From Janthinobacterium sp. BJB426 (lineage in GTDB: Bacteria > Pseudomonadota > Gammaproteobacteria > Burkholderiales > Burkholderiaceae_D): 64,000 nucleotides of DNA. Of this stretch, positions 17,208-25,848 are shown one piece after another. The position numbers and the translations under genes are program-made. Location of the stretch: NCBI RefSeq assembly GCF_002735705.1, contig NZ_PDZL01000013.1, forward strand, positions 62,001-126,000. Reading direction: 5' to 3'. Numbering within the stretch: position 1 is the first letter of the stretch; each line of letters starts with the position of its first letter. The notes beneath the pieces were generated by a model. It was not told the origin of the DNA, ran no database searches, and saw only the letters and a list, made by a program, of their open reading frames with translations.

Positions 17208-18179
17208 GTGATTGTGGAACAGATCGGCAACTTCGGCGCTTCAGGCTGCAACATCGGCGATTTACAGCTATTTCGCGATGGGGCGGATAGCCAGACGGCC
17301 GCCATGCTGGCGCCCTGCCCCGTCATGCGCCTCGAAGCGGGCGAAGCTATTTCCGACACGCAAGGCGCCAGCCTGTACATCGTCCTGCGCGGTTCGCTGG
17401 CCGTGGCCGCCGACACCCACACGGGCATGGATGATGGCACCGTCAGCAAGGTCTTGCCCGGCGAAAGCGTGGGCGAACAGTCGGTGCTCGATGAAGCGAG
17501 CAACCTGGCCGCCATTTCCGCCCTGGAAGAAACCGATTTGCTGGTGATCGACGCGGCCATCGTCTGGGAATTGATCGAACAGTCGAACGGCCTGGCGCGC
17601 AACCTGCTGCGGCTGCTGTCCTTCCGCATCCGCGCCGCCAATGCCCTGCTGCGCCGCCGGCAAAAGCTAGGCGAATTCTACCGCCAGTTGTCGATGGTCG
17701 ACAGCCTGACGGGCTTGTACAACCGCGCCTGGCTGACGGATCTGCTGCCAAACATGATCGTCACGGCCCACGCCAGCGGCTCGCCGCTGTCGCTGGTGAT
17801 GATCGACCTCGACCATTTCAAGCGTTTCAACGACACGCACGGCCATCAGGCGGGCGACCAGGCACTGCGCATCGCCGCACAAGTGCTGGGCGCGGCCCTG
17901 CGGCCCACGGATTTTGCCGTGCGCTATGGTGGCGAGGAAATGATGGTGATCTTGCCCGATACCAACGAACACGTGGCCCTGCGGGTGGCCGAGCGCCTGT
18001 GCGAGCGCATGCAGCTCGCCGTCATCTTCGCCGACATGCGCAGCGCGCTGCCGCACATCACGGGTTCCTTCGGCGTGGCCAGCCTGGCGGCAGAACAGGA
18101 CGACCATGCGCTGATCGCGGCCGCCGACGCGGCGCTCTACCGCGCCAAAGCATCGGGCCGCAACAGGGTCATGCTATAG
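17208..18179 (+). CDS. diguanylate cyclase with cyclic-nucleotide-binding-like sensor domain
   Basis: This is a 323-residue soluble protein. Residues about 25-145 form a Crp/CNB-like beta-barrel (LPGESVGEQSVLDEASNLAA), and residues 165-323 a GGDEF domain that makes c-di-GMP. The active-site motif reads GGEEM (241-245) in place of GGDEF/GGEEF; the Asp/Glu that matter are kept, but the last Phe is Met. The inhibitory I-site RPTD (232-235) has the usual five-residue spacing. The start codon is GTG, with a second GTG two codons later. It is convergent with the DUF5610 gene, one base apart. Confidence 0.88.
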   Translation: MIVEQIGNFGASGCNIGDLQLFRDGADSQTAAMLAPCPVMRLEAGEAISDTQGASLYIVLRGSLAVAADTHTGMDDGTVSKVLPGESVGEQSVLDEASNLAAISALEETDLLVIDAAIVWELIEQSNGLARNLLRLLSFRIRAANALLRRRQKLGEFYRQLSMVDSLTGLYNRAWLTDLLPNMIVTAHASGSPLSLVMIDLDHFKRFNDTHGHQAGDQALRIAAQVLGAALRPTDFAVRYGGEEMMVILPDTNEHVALRVAERLCERMQLAVIFADMRSALPHITGSFGVASLAAEQDDHALIAAADAALYRAKASGRNRVML

Positions 18180-18180
18180 A

Positions 18181-18810
18181 TCAGGCAGCCTTGCTGTCGG
18201 CCGGCTTGCTTGCATCCGGCTTGGCAGCATCATCCTTCTTGCTGCTGTGCGCGGCGATGAAGTCGGCGTAGCCCTTCTGCACCAGTTCATACGTCTTGTC
18301 GATATTGCCGGCGATATCGCCATTCAGTACTTTCAAGCCGCCCAGGATGTCGCGCGCTTCCTTGAAGCCTTTTTCCATGCCGCCGTTGATGGTGTCCATG
18401 AACTTGGTCAGGGCTGTATCGTCGTCCATGCCGGGATTCTGTTTCTTGAACGCATCAAAAAATCCCGTCGACAGCGATACAATGCGGCTCGCCGTCGCTT
18501 CGGCGCTGTTATCCTGCGAGGCCGCATTCTGGATCGCGTCCTCGCCGTACTGGCCCTTCAGCGCTTCATTGATGTTGGTGATGGCCGTCTTGTACAGCAG
18601 CGCCAGCGGCTCGTTCTCGGAACCGATCGACACGTTCAGCGAGGCCTGCATGATGGAAGCGTTCAACTGCAGCTTGGTGCGGTCATTCACGCTCATTTCA
18701 GCGTTGATACCGTCCTTTTGCTGGACTTTATCGTCCTTGCCGGCAACACCCGTACTGACGGAAGTCACGGAAGGGTTGGAATTGCCGCTTGCGGCGATGG
18801 GAATTGACAC
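18181..18810 (-). CDS. DUF5610 protein
   Basis: This is a 209-residue soluble helical protein. The middle (SRIVSLSTGFFDAFKKQNPG) and the LKVLNGDIAGNIDKTYELVQ segment match the DUF5610 family of unknown function, found in many gamma- and betaproteobacteria. The last 20 residues are a Lys/Asp/Ala-rich tail. The start is GTG: an ideal AAGGAGGT site lies at 18816-18823, five bases from it, whereas the upstream ATG has none. Confidence 0.82.
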   Translation of the reverse strand: MSIPIAASGNSNPSVTSVSTGVAGKDDKVQQKDGINAEMSVNDRTKLQLNASIMQASLNVSIGSENEPLALLYKTAITNINEALKGQYGEDAIQNAASQDNSAEATASRIVSLSTGFFDAFKKQNPGMDDDTALTKFMDTINGGMEKGFKEARDILGGLKVLNGDIAGNIDKTYELVQKGYADFIAAHSSKKDDAAKPDASKPADSKAA

Positions 18811-18815
18811 GATAG

Positions 18816-18823
18816 ACCTCCTT
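18816..18823 (-). promoter_or_regulatory. ribosome binding site that decides a GTG start
   Basis: AAGGAGGT on the minus strand is a full anti-Shine-Dalgarno match located just before GTG at 18810. It shows that the DUF5610 protein starts there and not at the ATG at 18846. Confidence 0.85.
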
Positions 18824-18957
18824 GAACGGGCAATGTATGCCACCATGCGGAAAACGCGATGATGACCATCCTCTCGTGTAGTATCGGCAGGTTTTCAGAA
18901 AACTGTAGCAGCGGCTGCTTTTAGCGGCCCGGATAACCAATCAAGCAACGACCATCA

Positions 18958-20406
18958 ATGACTAACCAGACCTTTCTTTGGCACGACTACGAAACCTTTG
19001 GCGCCCAGCCGCGCCGCGACCGCCCGGCCCAGTTCGCCGCCATCCGCACGGATGCGGACCTCAACGAGATCGGCGAGCCGATCATGCTGTATTGCCAGCC
19101 TGCCAATGATTTCCTGCCCGACCCGCAATCGTGCCTGATCACGGGCATCACGCCGCAGCAGTGTCTGCAGCTGGGCGTGCCCGAGCACCAGTTCGCCGCC
19201 ACCATCGAAGCGGCCTTTTCGGAGCCGGGCACCATCGGCGTGGGCTACAACACCATCCGTTTCGACGATGAAGTCACGCGTTTCCTGTTCTGGCGCAACC
19301 TGATCGACCCGTATGCGCGCGAATGGAAGAACCATTGCGGCCGCTGGGACATCCTCGACGTGGTGCGCATGACGCACGCGCTGCGCCCGGAAGGCATTCA
19401 ATGGCCGAAGCGCGACGATGGCCAGACCAGTTTTAAACTGGAACACTTGAGCAAGGCCAATGGCCTGGCCCACGAAGCGGCGCATGATGCGCTGTCCGAC
19501 GTGCGCGCCACCATCGCCCTGGCGCGCCTGATCAAGGAAAAGCAGCCGAAACTGTTCGAATTCTGCCTGGCGCTGCACAAGAAGGACAGGGTCGCCAGCG
19601 AAATGGGCATGCACCTGGCCGCCAGCGAGCGCCAGCCTTTCCTGCACGTGTCGGGCATGTTCCCCGCCGAGCGGGGCTGCCTGGGCGTCGTCTGGCCGCT
19701 GGCCACGCATCCGAGCAACAAAAATGAAATCCTCGTCTGGGATTGCGCCTACGACCCGCGCGAACTGTTCGCGCTGGACGCCGACACCATCCGCACGCGT
19801 TTATTTACACGCAAGGATGCCATGCCGGAAGGCATGACGCGCCTGCCCGTGAAAAGCGTGCACCTGAACAAATCGCCCATGCTGGTCGGCAATCTGAAAA
19901 CTTTGTCGCCGGCCATGGCCGCGCAATGGGGCATCGATCTGGACGCGGCGAAGGTCAACGCGCAACTGGCCGCGACGGCGCCGAACATGGATGCCATCTG
20001 GGCCGAAGTCTTCCAGCGCCCGGGCGCAAATGTCGCGCTGGACGTAGATGAGGATTTGTACAATGGTTTCGTCAGCAACGACGACCGCCGCCTGCTCGAA
20101 TCCTTGCGCCGCGACACGCCGGCCAAGCTGGCCACGGCCCGCCCCTCGTTTGCCGACGAGCGCCTGCAGGAATTGCTGTTCCGCTACCGCGCCCGCAATT
20201 TCCCGCAAACCCTGAGCGAAGCGGAAAGCCTGCGCTGGGAACAGCACCGCGCCGCCCGCCTGTTCGACGGCGACGCCGGCGCCCGCACCATCGAAATGCT
20301 GTTTACGGAGATCGATGTGCTGTCGGAATCGGTCGATGAGCGGGGAGAGGAAATTCTGGGAGAACTGTACGATTACGCGGAGATTGTCGCCCCCCAGCGC
20401 GATTAG
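18958..20406 (+). CDS. sbcB: exodeoxyribonuclease I
   Basis: This 482-residue 3'-to-5' single-strand DNA exonuclease acts in mismatch repair and recombination. The N-terminal DnaQ-like fold starts with WHDYETFG, which holds the catalytic DxE. NTIRFDDE and HDALSDVRATIALA supply the second and third metal-binding motifs, and the SH3-like and helical C-terminal domains follow at normal length (about 475). It stands alone, ahead of a dispersed repeat. Confidence 0.95.
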   Translation: MTNQTFLWHDYETFGAQPRRDRPAQFAAIRTDADLNEIGEPIMLYCQPANDFLPDPQSCLITGITPQQCLQLGVPEHQFAATIEAAFSEPGTIGVGYNTIRFDDEVTRFLFWRNLIDPYAREWKNHCGRWDILDVVRMTHALRPEGIQWPKRDDGQTSFKLEHLSKANGLAHEAAHDALSDVRATIALARLIKEKQPKLFEFCLALHKKDRVASEMGMHLAASERQPFLHVSGMFPAERGCLGVVWPLATHPSNKNEILVWDCAYDPRELFALDADTIRTRLFTRKDAMPEGMTRLPVKSVHLNKSPMLVGNLKTLSPAMAAQWGIDLDAAKVNAQLAATAPNMDAIWAEVFQRPGANVALDVDEDLYNGFVSNDDRRLLESLRRDTPAKLATARPSFADERLQELLFRYRARNFPQTLSEAESLRWEQHRAARLFDGDAGARTIEMLFTEIDVLSESVDERGEEILGELYDYAEIVAPQRD

Positions 20407-20411
20407 TAGCA

Positions 20412-20523
20412 CCTAAGCAAACCTACTGCGCGTCGGTATAGGTGGCCTGCGATGCTCACCGTACGCTAGTACGGTTGCGCTTCTCGACCACCTCTCCCTT
20501 CCGCTCGCTACGGTTTGGTTAGG
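20412..20523. repeat. dispersed hairpin repeat, copy 1
   Basis: CCTAAGCAAACC (20412-20423) pairs with GGTTTGGTTAGG (20512-20523) with one mismatch. Inner stems are AGGTGG/CCACCT (20440-20445, 20488-20493) and CCGTAC/GTACGG (20459-20464, 20469-20474). The core ACTGCGCGTCG and GGCCTGCGATGCTCAC are shared with the copy at 30401-30534 in the opposite orientation. It lies between sbcB and pyrF, which converge. Confidence 0.75.
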
Positions 20524-20549
20524 CGCTGTGCGGCTAACTGTAGATAGTT

Positions 20550-21374
20550 TTATACAGAACGATGCGCATTGATCGCATCGCGCGTTTCAATGGCCACGCG
20601 GCGCGCCGCGGCGGCGAAGTCTTCGCCAGCCTGCGGCGTGGCGTAGATGATGGCGCGCGACGAGCTGATCATCATGCCCATGCCGTTCGCCGTCTGGCCC
20701 GCGCCGACCGTGGCGGCAATATCTCCGCCCTGGGCGCCGATGCCGGGCACCAGCAGCGGCATGTCACCGACGATGGCGCGCACTTGCGCCAGCTCTTCAG
20801 GGAAGGTGGCGCCGACGACGAGCGCGCACTGGCCATTCTTGTTCCATTTCTCGGCCACCAGGCGCGCCACGCGCTGGTACAGCGGTTCGCCGTCCGTATT
20901 CAGGAATTGCAGGTCGGAGCCGCCCGGGTTCGAGGTGCGGCACAGGATGATCACGCCGCGGTCTTGCCATGCCAGGTAGGGGTCGAGCGAATCCTCGCCC
21001 ATGTACGGGTTCACGGTGACGGCGTCGGCGCCGTAGCGCTCGAACGCTTCGCGCGCATATTGCGTGGCCGTCGCGCCGATGTCGCCCCGTTTCGCGTCGA
21101 GGATCAGCGGGATGTGCGGATAGTTTTCGCGCACGTAGCGGCAGATGTCTTCCAGCTGCTTTTCCGCACCCAGCGCGCCAAAATACGCGATCTGCGGCTT
21201 GAAGGCGCAAGCCAGGTCGGCCGTGGCGTCGATGATGCGCGTGCAAAAGGTGGTGATTCCATCAGGCAAATCGCGCAGTTCGGCCGGCAGTTTCGCCAGG
21301 TCGGGGTCCAGGCCCACGCACAGCAGGGAATTATTGGCCGTCCATGCGGCGGATAATTTATTGATGAAATTCAC
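20550..21374 (-). CDS. pyrF: orotidine 5'-phosphate decarboxylase
   Basis: This 274-residue enzyme makes UMP from OMP, the last step of pyrimidine synthesis. The catalytic [11 protein letters not shown] motif places it in the longer type 2 group common in beta-proteobacteria and actinobacteria. The start at [15 protein letters not shown] and the phosphate-binding GIGAQGGD near the C-terminus fit. It is a single gene, convergent with sbcB. Confidence 0.95.
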   Translation of the reverse strand: MNFINKLSAAWTANNSLLCVGLDPDLAKLPAELRDLPDGITTFCTRIIDATADLACAFKPQIAYFGALGAEKQLEDICRYVRENYPHIPLILDAKRGDIGATATQYAREAFERYGADAVTVNPYMGEDSLDPYLAWQDRGVIILCRTSNPGGSDLQFLNTDGEPLYQRVARLVAEKWNKNGQCALVVGATFPEELAQVRAIVGDMPLLVPGIGAQGGDIAATVGAGQTANGMGMMISSSRAIIYATPQAGEDFAAAARRVAIETRDAINAHRSV

Positions 21375-21530
21375 GGCACACCTTCTCTATATTCAGTTGC
21401 AAACCCCGTATTGTAACGCGGCGCGGCCCTATCAAGTCAGCCGGTGGTGGCGGCCAACGCTTATTAAACCGACATGGCGGGCCGTTTCAGGTATATTTGC
21501 CTCACCTCCCTTACTCGCACGGAACCCATC

Positions 21531-22145
21531 ATGCAAATCACCAATCAATTCACCAAATGGCTGCGCCTGGCCTTGAGCGTCACCGTCCTGGCCGGCATCC
21601 TGACGGGCTGCGGCTACAACGACTTCCAGAGCAAGGACGAAGCCACCAAGGCCGCCTGGGGCGAGGTGGTCAACCAGTACCAGCGCCGCGCCGACCTGAT
21701 CCCCAACCTGGTGAACACCGTGAAGGGCTATGCGACGCACGAGCGCGAAACCCTGGAAGCGGTGACCAAGGCGCGCGCCGCCGCCACCAGTTTCCAGATC
21801 ACGCCCGAAGTGCTGAACGACCCGGCCGCGTTCGAAAAATTCCAGCAAGTGCAGGGCCAGCTGTCGTCGGCCCTGTCGCGCCTGATGGTGGTGTCCGAGA
21901 AATACCCGGACCTGAAAGCCGACACCAGCTTCCGCGACCTGCAGTCGCAACTGGAAGGCACGGAAAACCGCATCACCGTGGCGCGCCAGCGTTACATCGT
22001 GGCCGTGCAGGATTACAACGTGCATGCGCGCAGCTTCCCGAACAACCTGACGGCCATGGTCTTCGGCTACAAGGTCAAGCCATCGTTCACGGTGGAAAAT
22101 GAAAAAGCCATCTCGACCGCACCGAGCGTCAACTTTGGCAAATAA
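21531..22145 (+). CDS. lemA: LemA family lipoprotein
   Basis: This 204-residue protein is helical and envelope-bound. The signal peptide ends in the lipobox LTGC, with the lipid-carrying Cys at about residue 29. YQRRADLIPNLVNTVKGYA is the family signature. LemA genes usually sit, as here, just before TPM-domain genes. The role is unclear; the group has been tied to envelope stress and to antigen presentation. It is one base from the next gene and clearly in an operon with it. Confidence 0.92.
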   Translation: MQITNQFTKWLRLALSVTVLAGILTGCGYNDFQSKDEATKAAWGEVVNQYQRRADLIPNLVNTVKGYATHERETLEAVTKARAAATSFQITPEVLNDPAAFEKFQQVQGQLSSALSRLMVVSEKYPDLKADTSFRDLQSQLEGTENRITVARQRYIVAVQDYNVHARSFPNNLTAMVFGYKVKPSFTVENEKAISTAPSVNFGK

Positions 22146-22146
22146 G

Positions 22147-22983
22147 ATGAAAGCCTGGTCCTACCTCGCGGCGCTGGCGACGGCGCTGCTGCTGTGGACG
22201 ATGGCGCCAGCCGGCGCACAGGGCTTGCAGCCCGTGCCGCCGCTGGCCGCGCGCGTGACGGACAACGCCGGCATGCTGGACGCCAAGCAGAAAGCGGCGC
22301 TGGAAGGCGTGCTGGCCGATTACGAAGCCAAGACGGGCAGCCAGATCGCCGTGCTGCTGGTCAAGAGCACGGAACCGGAAGCCATCGAGCAATACAGCAT
22401 CCGCGTGACGGATGCCTGGAAGCTGGGCCGCAAGGGCGTCGATGACGGCGTGCTGCTGATGGTGGCGAAGGACAATCCCTCATCCCTGCGCCGCCTGCGC
22501 ATCGAAGCGGGCCGTGGCGTGCAGGGCGTGCTGACGGATGCGCAATCGAAACGCATCCTGCAAGACGTGATTGCCCCCCATTTCAAGCAGAATGACTATT
22601 ACGGCGGCCTGGTGGCCGGCGTGGGGTCGATTGCCACTTTGCTGAACCAGGAGCAATTCCCCGCTCCGGCACAGCAGAAGGCGCCAGCCACCGTGGAAGC
22701 GGGCGGCATGACCTTCTGGCTGCCGCTGCTGTTCTTCGGCTTCCTCGTCGTGCTGACCCTGTTCCGCTCGCGCGGCGGCCCCACGCGGCTGCAGCGCGGC
22801 AGCAACTGGTCCAGCGGCGCCACCGGCGTCGTGCTGGGCAGCATCCTCAGCCAGGCGCTGAACAACCGCGGTGGCGGAGGAGGCTTCGGTGGCGGCGGTG
22901 GTTTTGGCGGTGGCGGTGGCGGCGGTGGTTTCGGTGGCGGCGGCGGCGGCTTTGACGGCGGCGGCGCCTCGGGAGATTGGTAA
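22147..22983 (+). CDS. TPM-domain membrane protein with glycine-rich tail (YgcG type)
   Basis: This is a 278-residue protein. A signal peptide (about residues 1-25) is followed by a TPM domain (about 35-175, LPP-VTDNAGML and RRLRIEAGRGVQG), one membrane helix at about 195-215, and then a tail of nearly 45 residues of Gly with a few Phe. This is the YgcG/TLP18.3 layout. Overlaps and spacings of one base on both sides show that it is translated together with lemA and the next TPM gene. Confidence 0.9.
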   Translation: MKAWSYLAALATALLLWTMAPAGAQGLQPVPPLAARVTDNAGMLDAKQKAALEGVLADYEAKTGSQIAVLLVKSTEPEAIEQYSIRVTDAWKLGRKGVDDGVLLMVAKDNPSSLRRLRIEAGRGVQGVLTDAQSKRILQDVIAPHFKQNDYYGGLVAGVGSIATLLNQEQFPAPAQQKAPATVEAGGMTFWLPLLFFGFLVVLTLFRSRGGPTRLQRGSNWSSGATGVVLGSILSQALNNRGGGGGFGGGGGFGGGGGGGGFGGGGGGFDGGGASGDW

Positions 22984-23504
22984 TGACGAAACAACTGACA
23001 TTCGGACAACGCTGCGGACGGGCCTTGAAACATTTGCGGGGCACGCCGGCGACGGCGCGCCAGGCGTTTCCAGAGCGCACCTTGAAAGCCATCGAGACGG
23101 CGATTGCCGATGGTGAAGCGATGCACCAGGCGGAAGTGCGCCTGATCGTCGAAGCGGCCCTGACGCCGGGCATGGCTTACCAGGGCGTGAGCAACCGCGA
23201 GCGGGCGCGCGAACTGTTCGCCCAGTATGGCGTGTGGGATACGGAAGACAACGTAGGCGTGCTGATCTACATCAACCTGGCCGAACACCAGGTCGATATC
23301 GTCGCCGACCGCAACGTGGGCCGGCGCGTCACGCCGGAGCAGTGGCAAGCCGTATGCCGCACCATGACGAAAGGGTTCAAGGATGGCAATTACCACGACA
23401 GTACGCTTGATGCCTTGCAGCAGCTGAATACCTTGCTGCAGAGCCACTTCCCCGCCAACGGCACGCGCGGCAACCAGTTGCCGAACGAACCGATCCTCCT
23501 CTGA
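22983..23504 (+). CDS. TPM-domain protein
   Basis: This is a 173-residue soluble TPM-domain protein without signal peptide (VGVLIYINLAEHQVDIVADR is its core strand pair). The start overlaps the previous stop as TAATG. It is the third gene of the lemA operon. A cytoplasmic TPM protein next to a periplasmic one is the usual pairing for this locus; the function is unknown. Confidence 0.88.
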   Translation: MTKQLTFGQRCGRALKHLRGTPATARQAFPERTLKAIETAIADGEAMHQAEVRLIVEAALTPGMAYQGVSNRERARELFAQYGVWDTEDNVGVLIYINLAEHQVDIVADRNVGRRVTPEQWQAVCRTMTKGFKDGNYHDSTLDALQQLNTLLQSHFPANGTRGNQLPNEPILL

Positions 23505-23590
23505 TTCCTGCCCAGGGATTAAAATCTGCCCATTGCCGCGCGGGCCGGTGACCTGGGCAGCGCGGCCCCTATTACCGCCGAGGAGCACAC

Positions 23591-24355
23591 ATGAAACTGA
23601 TCAATAAAACCGCCATCGTGACGGGCGCCACGCAGGGCATCGGCCTGGCTTGCGCCACCCGCCTGATCGCCGAAGGGGCGCAAGTGATGCTGGTCGACAT
23701 CAAGGAAGAAGGCGCGCAGGCGGCCGCCGCCCTCGGCCCGCAGGCGCGTTTCTTTTGCGCCGACGTCAGCCAGAAGGCGGACGTGGACGCCATGCTGAAG
23801 GAAACCCTGGCCCAGTTCGGCCACATCGATATTCTCGTCAACAATGCGGGCGTGACACACGCGGCCGATTTCCTCGACGTCTGCGAAGACGATTTCGACC
23901 GGGTCATGCGCATCAACCTGAAATCGATGTTCCTGTGCGGCCAGGCCGTGGCGCGCGAGATGGTCAAGCGCAACAGCGGCTGCATCATCAATATGTCCAG
24001 CGTGAATGCGGAACTGGCGATCCCTAACCAGGTGCCGTACGTGGTGTCGAAGGGCGCCATCAATCAGCTGACCAAGGTCATGGCCTTGAACCTGGCACCG
24101 CATGGCGTGCGCGTGAACGGCATCGGTCCCGGCACCATCCTGACGGAACTGGCCAAGCAGGCAGTGCTGTCGAGCCCGGAAGCGCGCCACACGATATTGT
24201 CGCGCACGCCGCTGGGCCGCTGCGGCGAGCCGGAGGAAGTGGCCGGCATCGCCGCCTTCCTGGCCAGCGACGACGCCACCTACATGACGGGCCAGACCAT
24301 CTATGTCGACGGCGGGCGCATGGCGCTCAATTACACGGTGGCCGTGAAGGAATGA
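23591..24355 (+). CDS. SDR family oxidoreductase
   Basis: This 254-residue classical SDR has the nucleotide-binding TGATQGIG at residues 11-18, DILVNNAG near 80, a catalytic Ser near 137 in NMSSVN, and Tyr150-x3-Lys154. The C-terminal IYVDGGRMA fits the FabG/BDH-like group. The substrate is not readable. It ends a plus-strand run and is followed by a long gene-free stretch. Confidence 0.88.
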   Translation: MKLINKTAIVTGATQGIGLACATRLIAEGAQVMLVDIKEEGAQAAAALGPQARFFCADVSQKADVDAMLKETLAQFGHIDILVNNAGVTHAADFLDVCEDDFDRVMRINLKSMFLCGQAVAREMVKRNSGCIINMSSVNAELAIPNQVPYVVSKGAINQLTKVMALNLAPHGVRVNGIGPGTILTELAKQAVLSSPEARHTILSRTPLGRCGEPEEVAGIAAFLASDDATYMTGQTIYVDGGRMALNYTVAVKE

Positions 24356-24410
24356 AGACAGACGCAGATAGTTATATCAAAAAATAATAATGGTTATCTG
24401 AAAAGACCAT

Positions 24411-24439
24411 TAGACACATATCGTGCGACGCAGCATAAT
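24411..24439 (+). promoter_or_regulatory. promoter of candidate small RNA 1
   Basis: TAGACA (24411-24416) and CATAAT (24434-24439) are 17 bases apart, a good sigma-70 match. No reading frame follows; a terminator comes 40 bases later. Confidence 0.55.
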
Positions 24440-24445
24440 GCACCT

Positions 24446-24508
24446 GTCTCCACTATTCTCCTCCAAGAAAATAGTTTTAAGCCCGCTTTCACCAGCGGGC
24501 TTTTTTTT
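24446..24508 (+). ncRNA. candidate small RNA 1 with anti-Shine-Dalgarno loop
   Basis: Just after the promoter, a transcript of about 60 nucleotides would form a weak hairpin (ACTATT 24452-24457 / AATAGT 24470-24475) whose loop exposes CTCCTCC (24458-24464). It would end in a strong terminator (AAGCCCGCT 24479-24487 / AGCGGGCTT 24494-24502, then T to 24508). A C-rich loop complementary to GGAGGAG is typical of small RNAs that block ribosome binding. An alternative is that the hairpin merely terminates the SDR gene 120 bases upstream. Confidence 0.5.
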
Positions 24509-24621
24509 CGCTGTCACTGCTGAAACATGGCTATTCTTGCCATGATGCACAATCTTCCCGCTCCTTCTGCCTGCCGCAAAAAAATGTTGCGGCGTGTCAT
24601 CAGCACGTCATCTTCGCCCCC

Positions 24622-24627
24622 TATACT
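24622..24627 (+). promoter_or_regulatory. -10 box of candidate small RNA 2
   Basis: TATACT is a near-ideal -10 box; no convincing -35 box is seen at the right distance. A start at about 24634 would put the first hairpin five bases into the transcript. Confidence 0.4.
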
Positions 24628-24633
24628 TGCTTC

Positions 24634-24816
24634 ATCTGCTGTACAGGCAACCGATATGCCTGACTACAGACAGGTGTGCCGCGATGGCACACCACTCCCC
24701 TTTCATGACCGTGGCGGGCGCCCGCAAGGCGCGCGACACGGTGAGTACCGAGCAACTCTCAACTCTTGACCCATTTCATTTGGGTTTTTGGCCCGCGTCC
24801 CCGCGGGCCTTTTTTT
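24634..24816 (+). ncRNA. candidate small RNA 2, three hairpins plus tandem terminators
   Basis: Hairpin 1 is CTGTA-CAGGCA (24639-24649) with TGCCTG-AC-TACAG (24657-24669). Hairpin 2 is GGTGTGCC (24673-24680) with GGCACACC (24686-24693), loop GCGAT. Hairpin 3 is ACCGTG (24708-24713) with CACGGT (24737-24742). Then come two terminators: ACCCA/TGGGT (24769-24785, five T) and GGCCCGCG/CGCGGGCC (24790-24809, seven T). The reading frames across it have poor composition. I do not recognise an Rfam family. It could instead be a long leader of the VanZ-like gene that begins 88 bases later. Confidence 0.5.
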
Positions 24817-24903
24817 GCCTGCACGGCAAGCTCTTGCGCAAAAACACGGTGGCCCGCCCTGCCCATGATATTGTGACGGCCTTTCCACCTGTCCTGACGC
24901 CTC

Positions 24904-25329
24904 ATGCCTGCACCCTTGCCCGAACTGTGTTTTGCCGACCGCTACGAACGCCTGCGCTACCGCACGGCGCTGGTGCTCTATGCTCTGGTGATCTTGATCG
25001 GCGACATTCCCGGCGTGCGCGCGGACGTGGGTCAATATGCGTCGGGCGGCGTGCTGCATTCCGTCGGCTATGGCGTGCTGGCCCTGATCCTGTTCAGCGG
25101 CACGAAAGGCAGCATGGCGCGCCGCGCGCTGCTGTCGGTGCTGATGGTGGCGGCCATGGGTGCGCTGGACGAATTCATCCAGAGTTTCCTGCCCTACCGC
25201 CGTGGCGCCGTCAGCGATTGGGTGGTCGATATCACGGCCGCCGCGGCGGTCTGCCTGCCGCTGTATTTCCTCTGGCCGAAAATGGTCGCCGCCGCCCTGG
25301 TCAAGGACGCGCCGCTGCCCGAAGCCTGA
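24904..25329 (+). CDS. VanZ-like membrane protein
   Basis: This is a 141-residue protein with four hydrophobic segments. ALDEFIQSFLPYRRGAVSDW is the VanZ signature (acidic DEF, PxR, DWxxD). VanZ proteins give low-level teicoplanin resistance in enterococci; the many bacterial homologues have no settled role. The start at MPAPLPELCF is plausible; upstream is the candidate small RNA and its terminators. Confidence 0.82.
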   Translation: MPAPLPELCFADRYERLRYRTALVLYALVILIGDIPGVRADVGQYASGGVLHSVGYGVLALILFSGTKGSMARRALLSVLMVAAMGALDEFIQSFLPYRRGAVSDWVVDITAAAAVCLPLYFLWPKMVAAALVKDAPLPEA

Positions 25330-25348
25330 ACGGGGGATGGCGCGCGCG

Positions 25349-25627
25349 TCAGGCGCGATCCGCTTCGCCATCCTGCAATGCCAGCCGCAACTGCCCCTGG
25401 CTGCGCTTGCCCAGGCGCCGCATCAGGGCGCGCGTTTCGCGCCGGCTGCCGGCCCCCATGGCGCGTGCCGCGTCGCGCTGCATGTCCAGCAACTGTTCCG
25501 AGCGCGCCAGCCGCACCAGGCCGTGCAAGGCCTGGGCCAGCACATGGCGCGCACGGGCATCGCGCGCAGTGCCGCCGATGGCCAGCACCAACTCATCGAT
25601 CAGTTTTGCTGTAGGGCCAGATGACAT
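25349..25627 (-). CDS. small hypothetical protein
   Basis: This is a 92-residue basic helical protein with no recognised domain. A GGGAGA site before MSSGPTAKL fixes the start; the frame is open upstream but unconvincing. It is convergent with the VanZ-like gene, 19 bases apart. The Arg-rich C-terminal half (RRETRALMRRLGKRS) could bind nucleic acid, but that is a guess. Confidence 0.6.
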   Translation of the reverse strand: MSSGPTAKLIDELVLAIGGTARDARARHVLAQALHGLVRLARSEQLLDMQRDAARAMGAGSRRETRALMRRLGKRSQGQLRLALQDGEADRA

Positions 25628-25848
25628 TTTTTCTCCCGATTCAACAGTGAGGAAACGTGCAGCCGCACGAAGTGGTAATTGCCAGCATCTTTTATACCAA
25701 GCACGGCAATTGGACACTTGATCTAGCTCAATCGGCAACGACGGCCGCCGAACATCCCTGTTCCGCCATGCTCTTACATGCAGCAATCGCCGCTATCCGC
25801 AATCACCGCGGGTGCCGATCCTGAGTGTGCGACCATGAGGAGACCAAG

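Noticed and set aside
22870-22980. GGC/GGT-rich tandem tract
   Set aside because: It codes the Gly-rich tail of the YgcG-type protein, a known feature of that family, and is not an independent repeat element.
24527-24769. 80-codon open frame in the gene-free stretch
   Set aside because: Poor composition, no ribosome site, and it runs through the hairpins and promoter-like box of the candidate small RNA.
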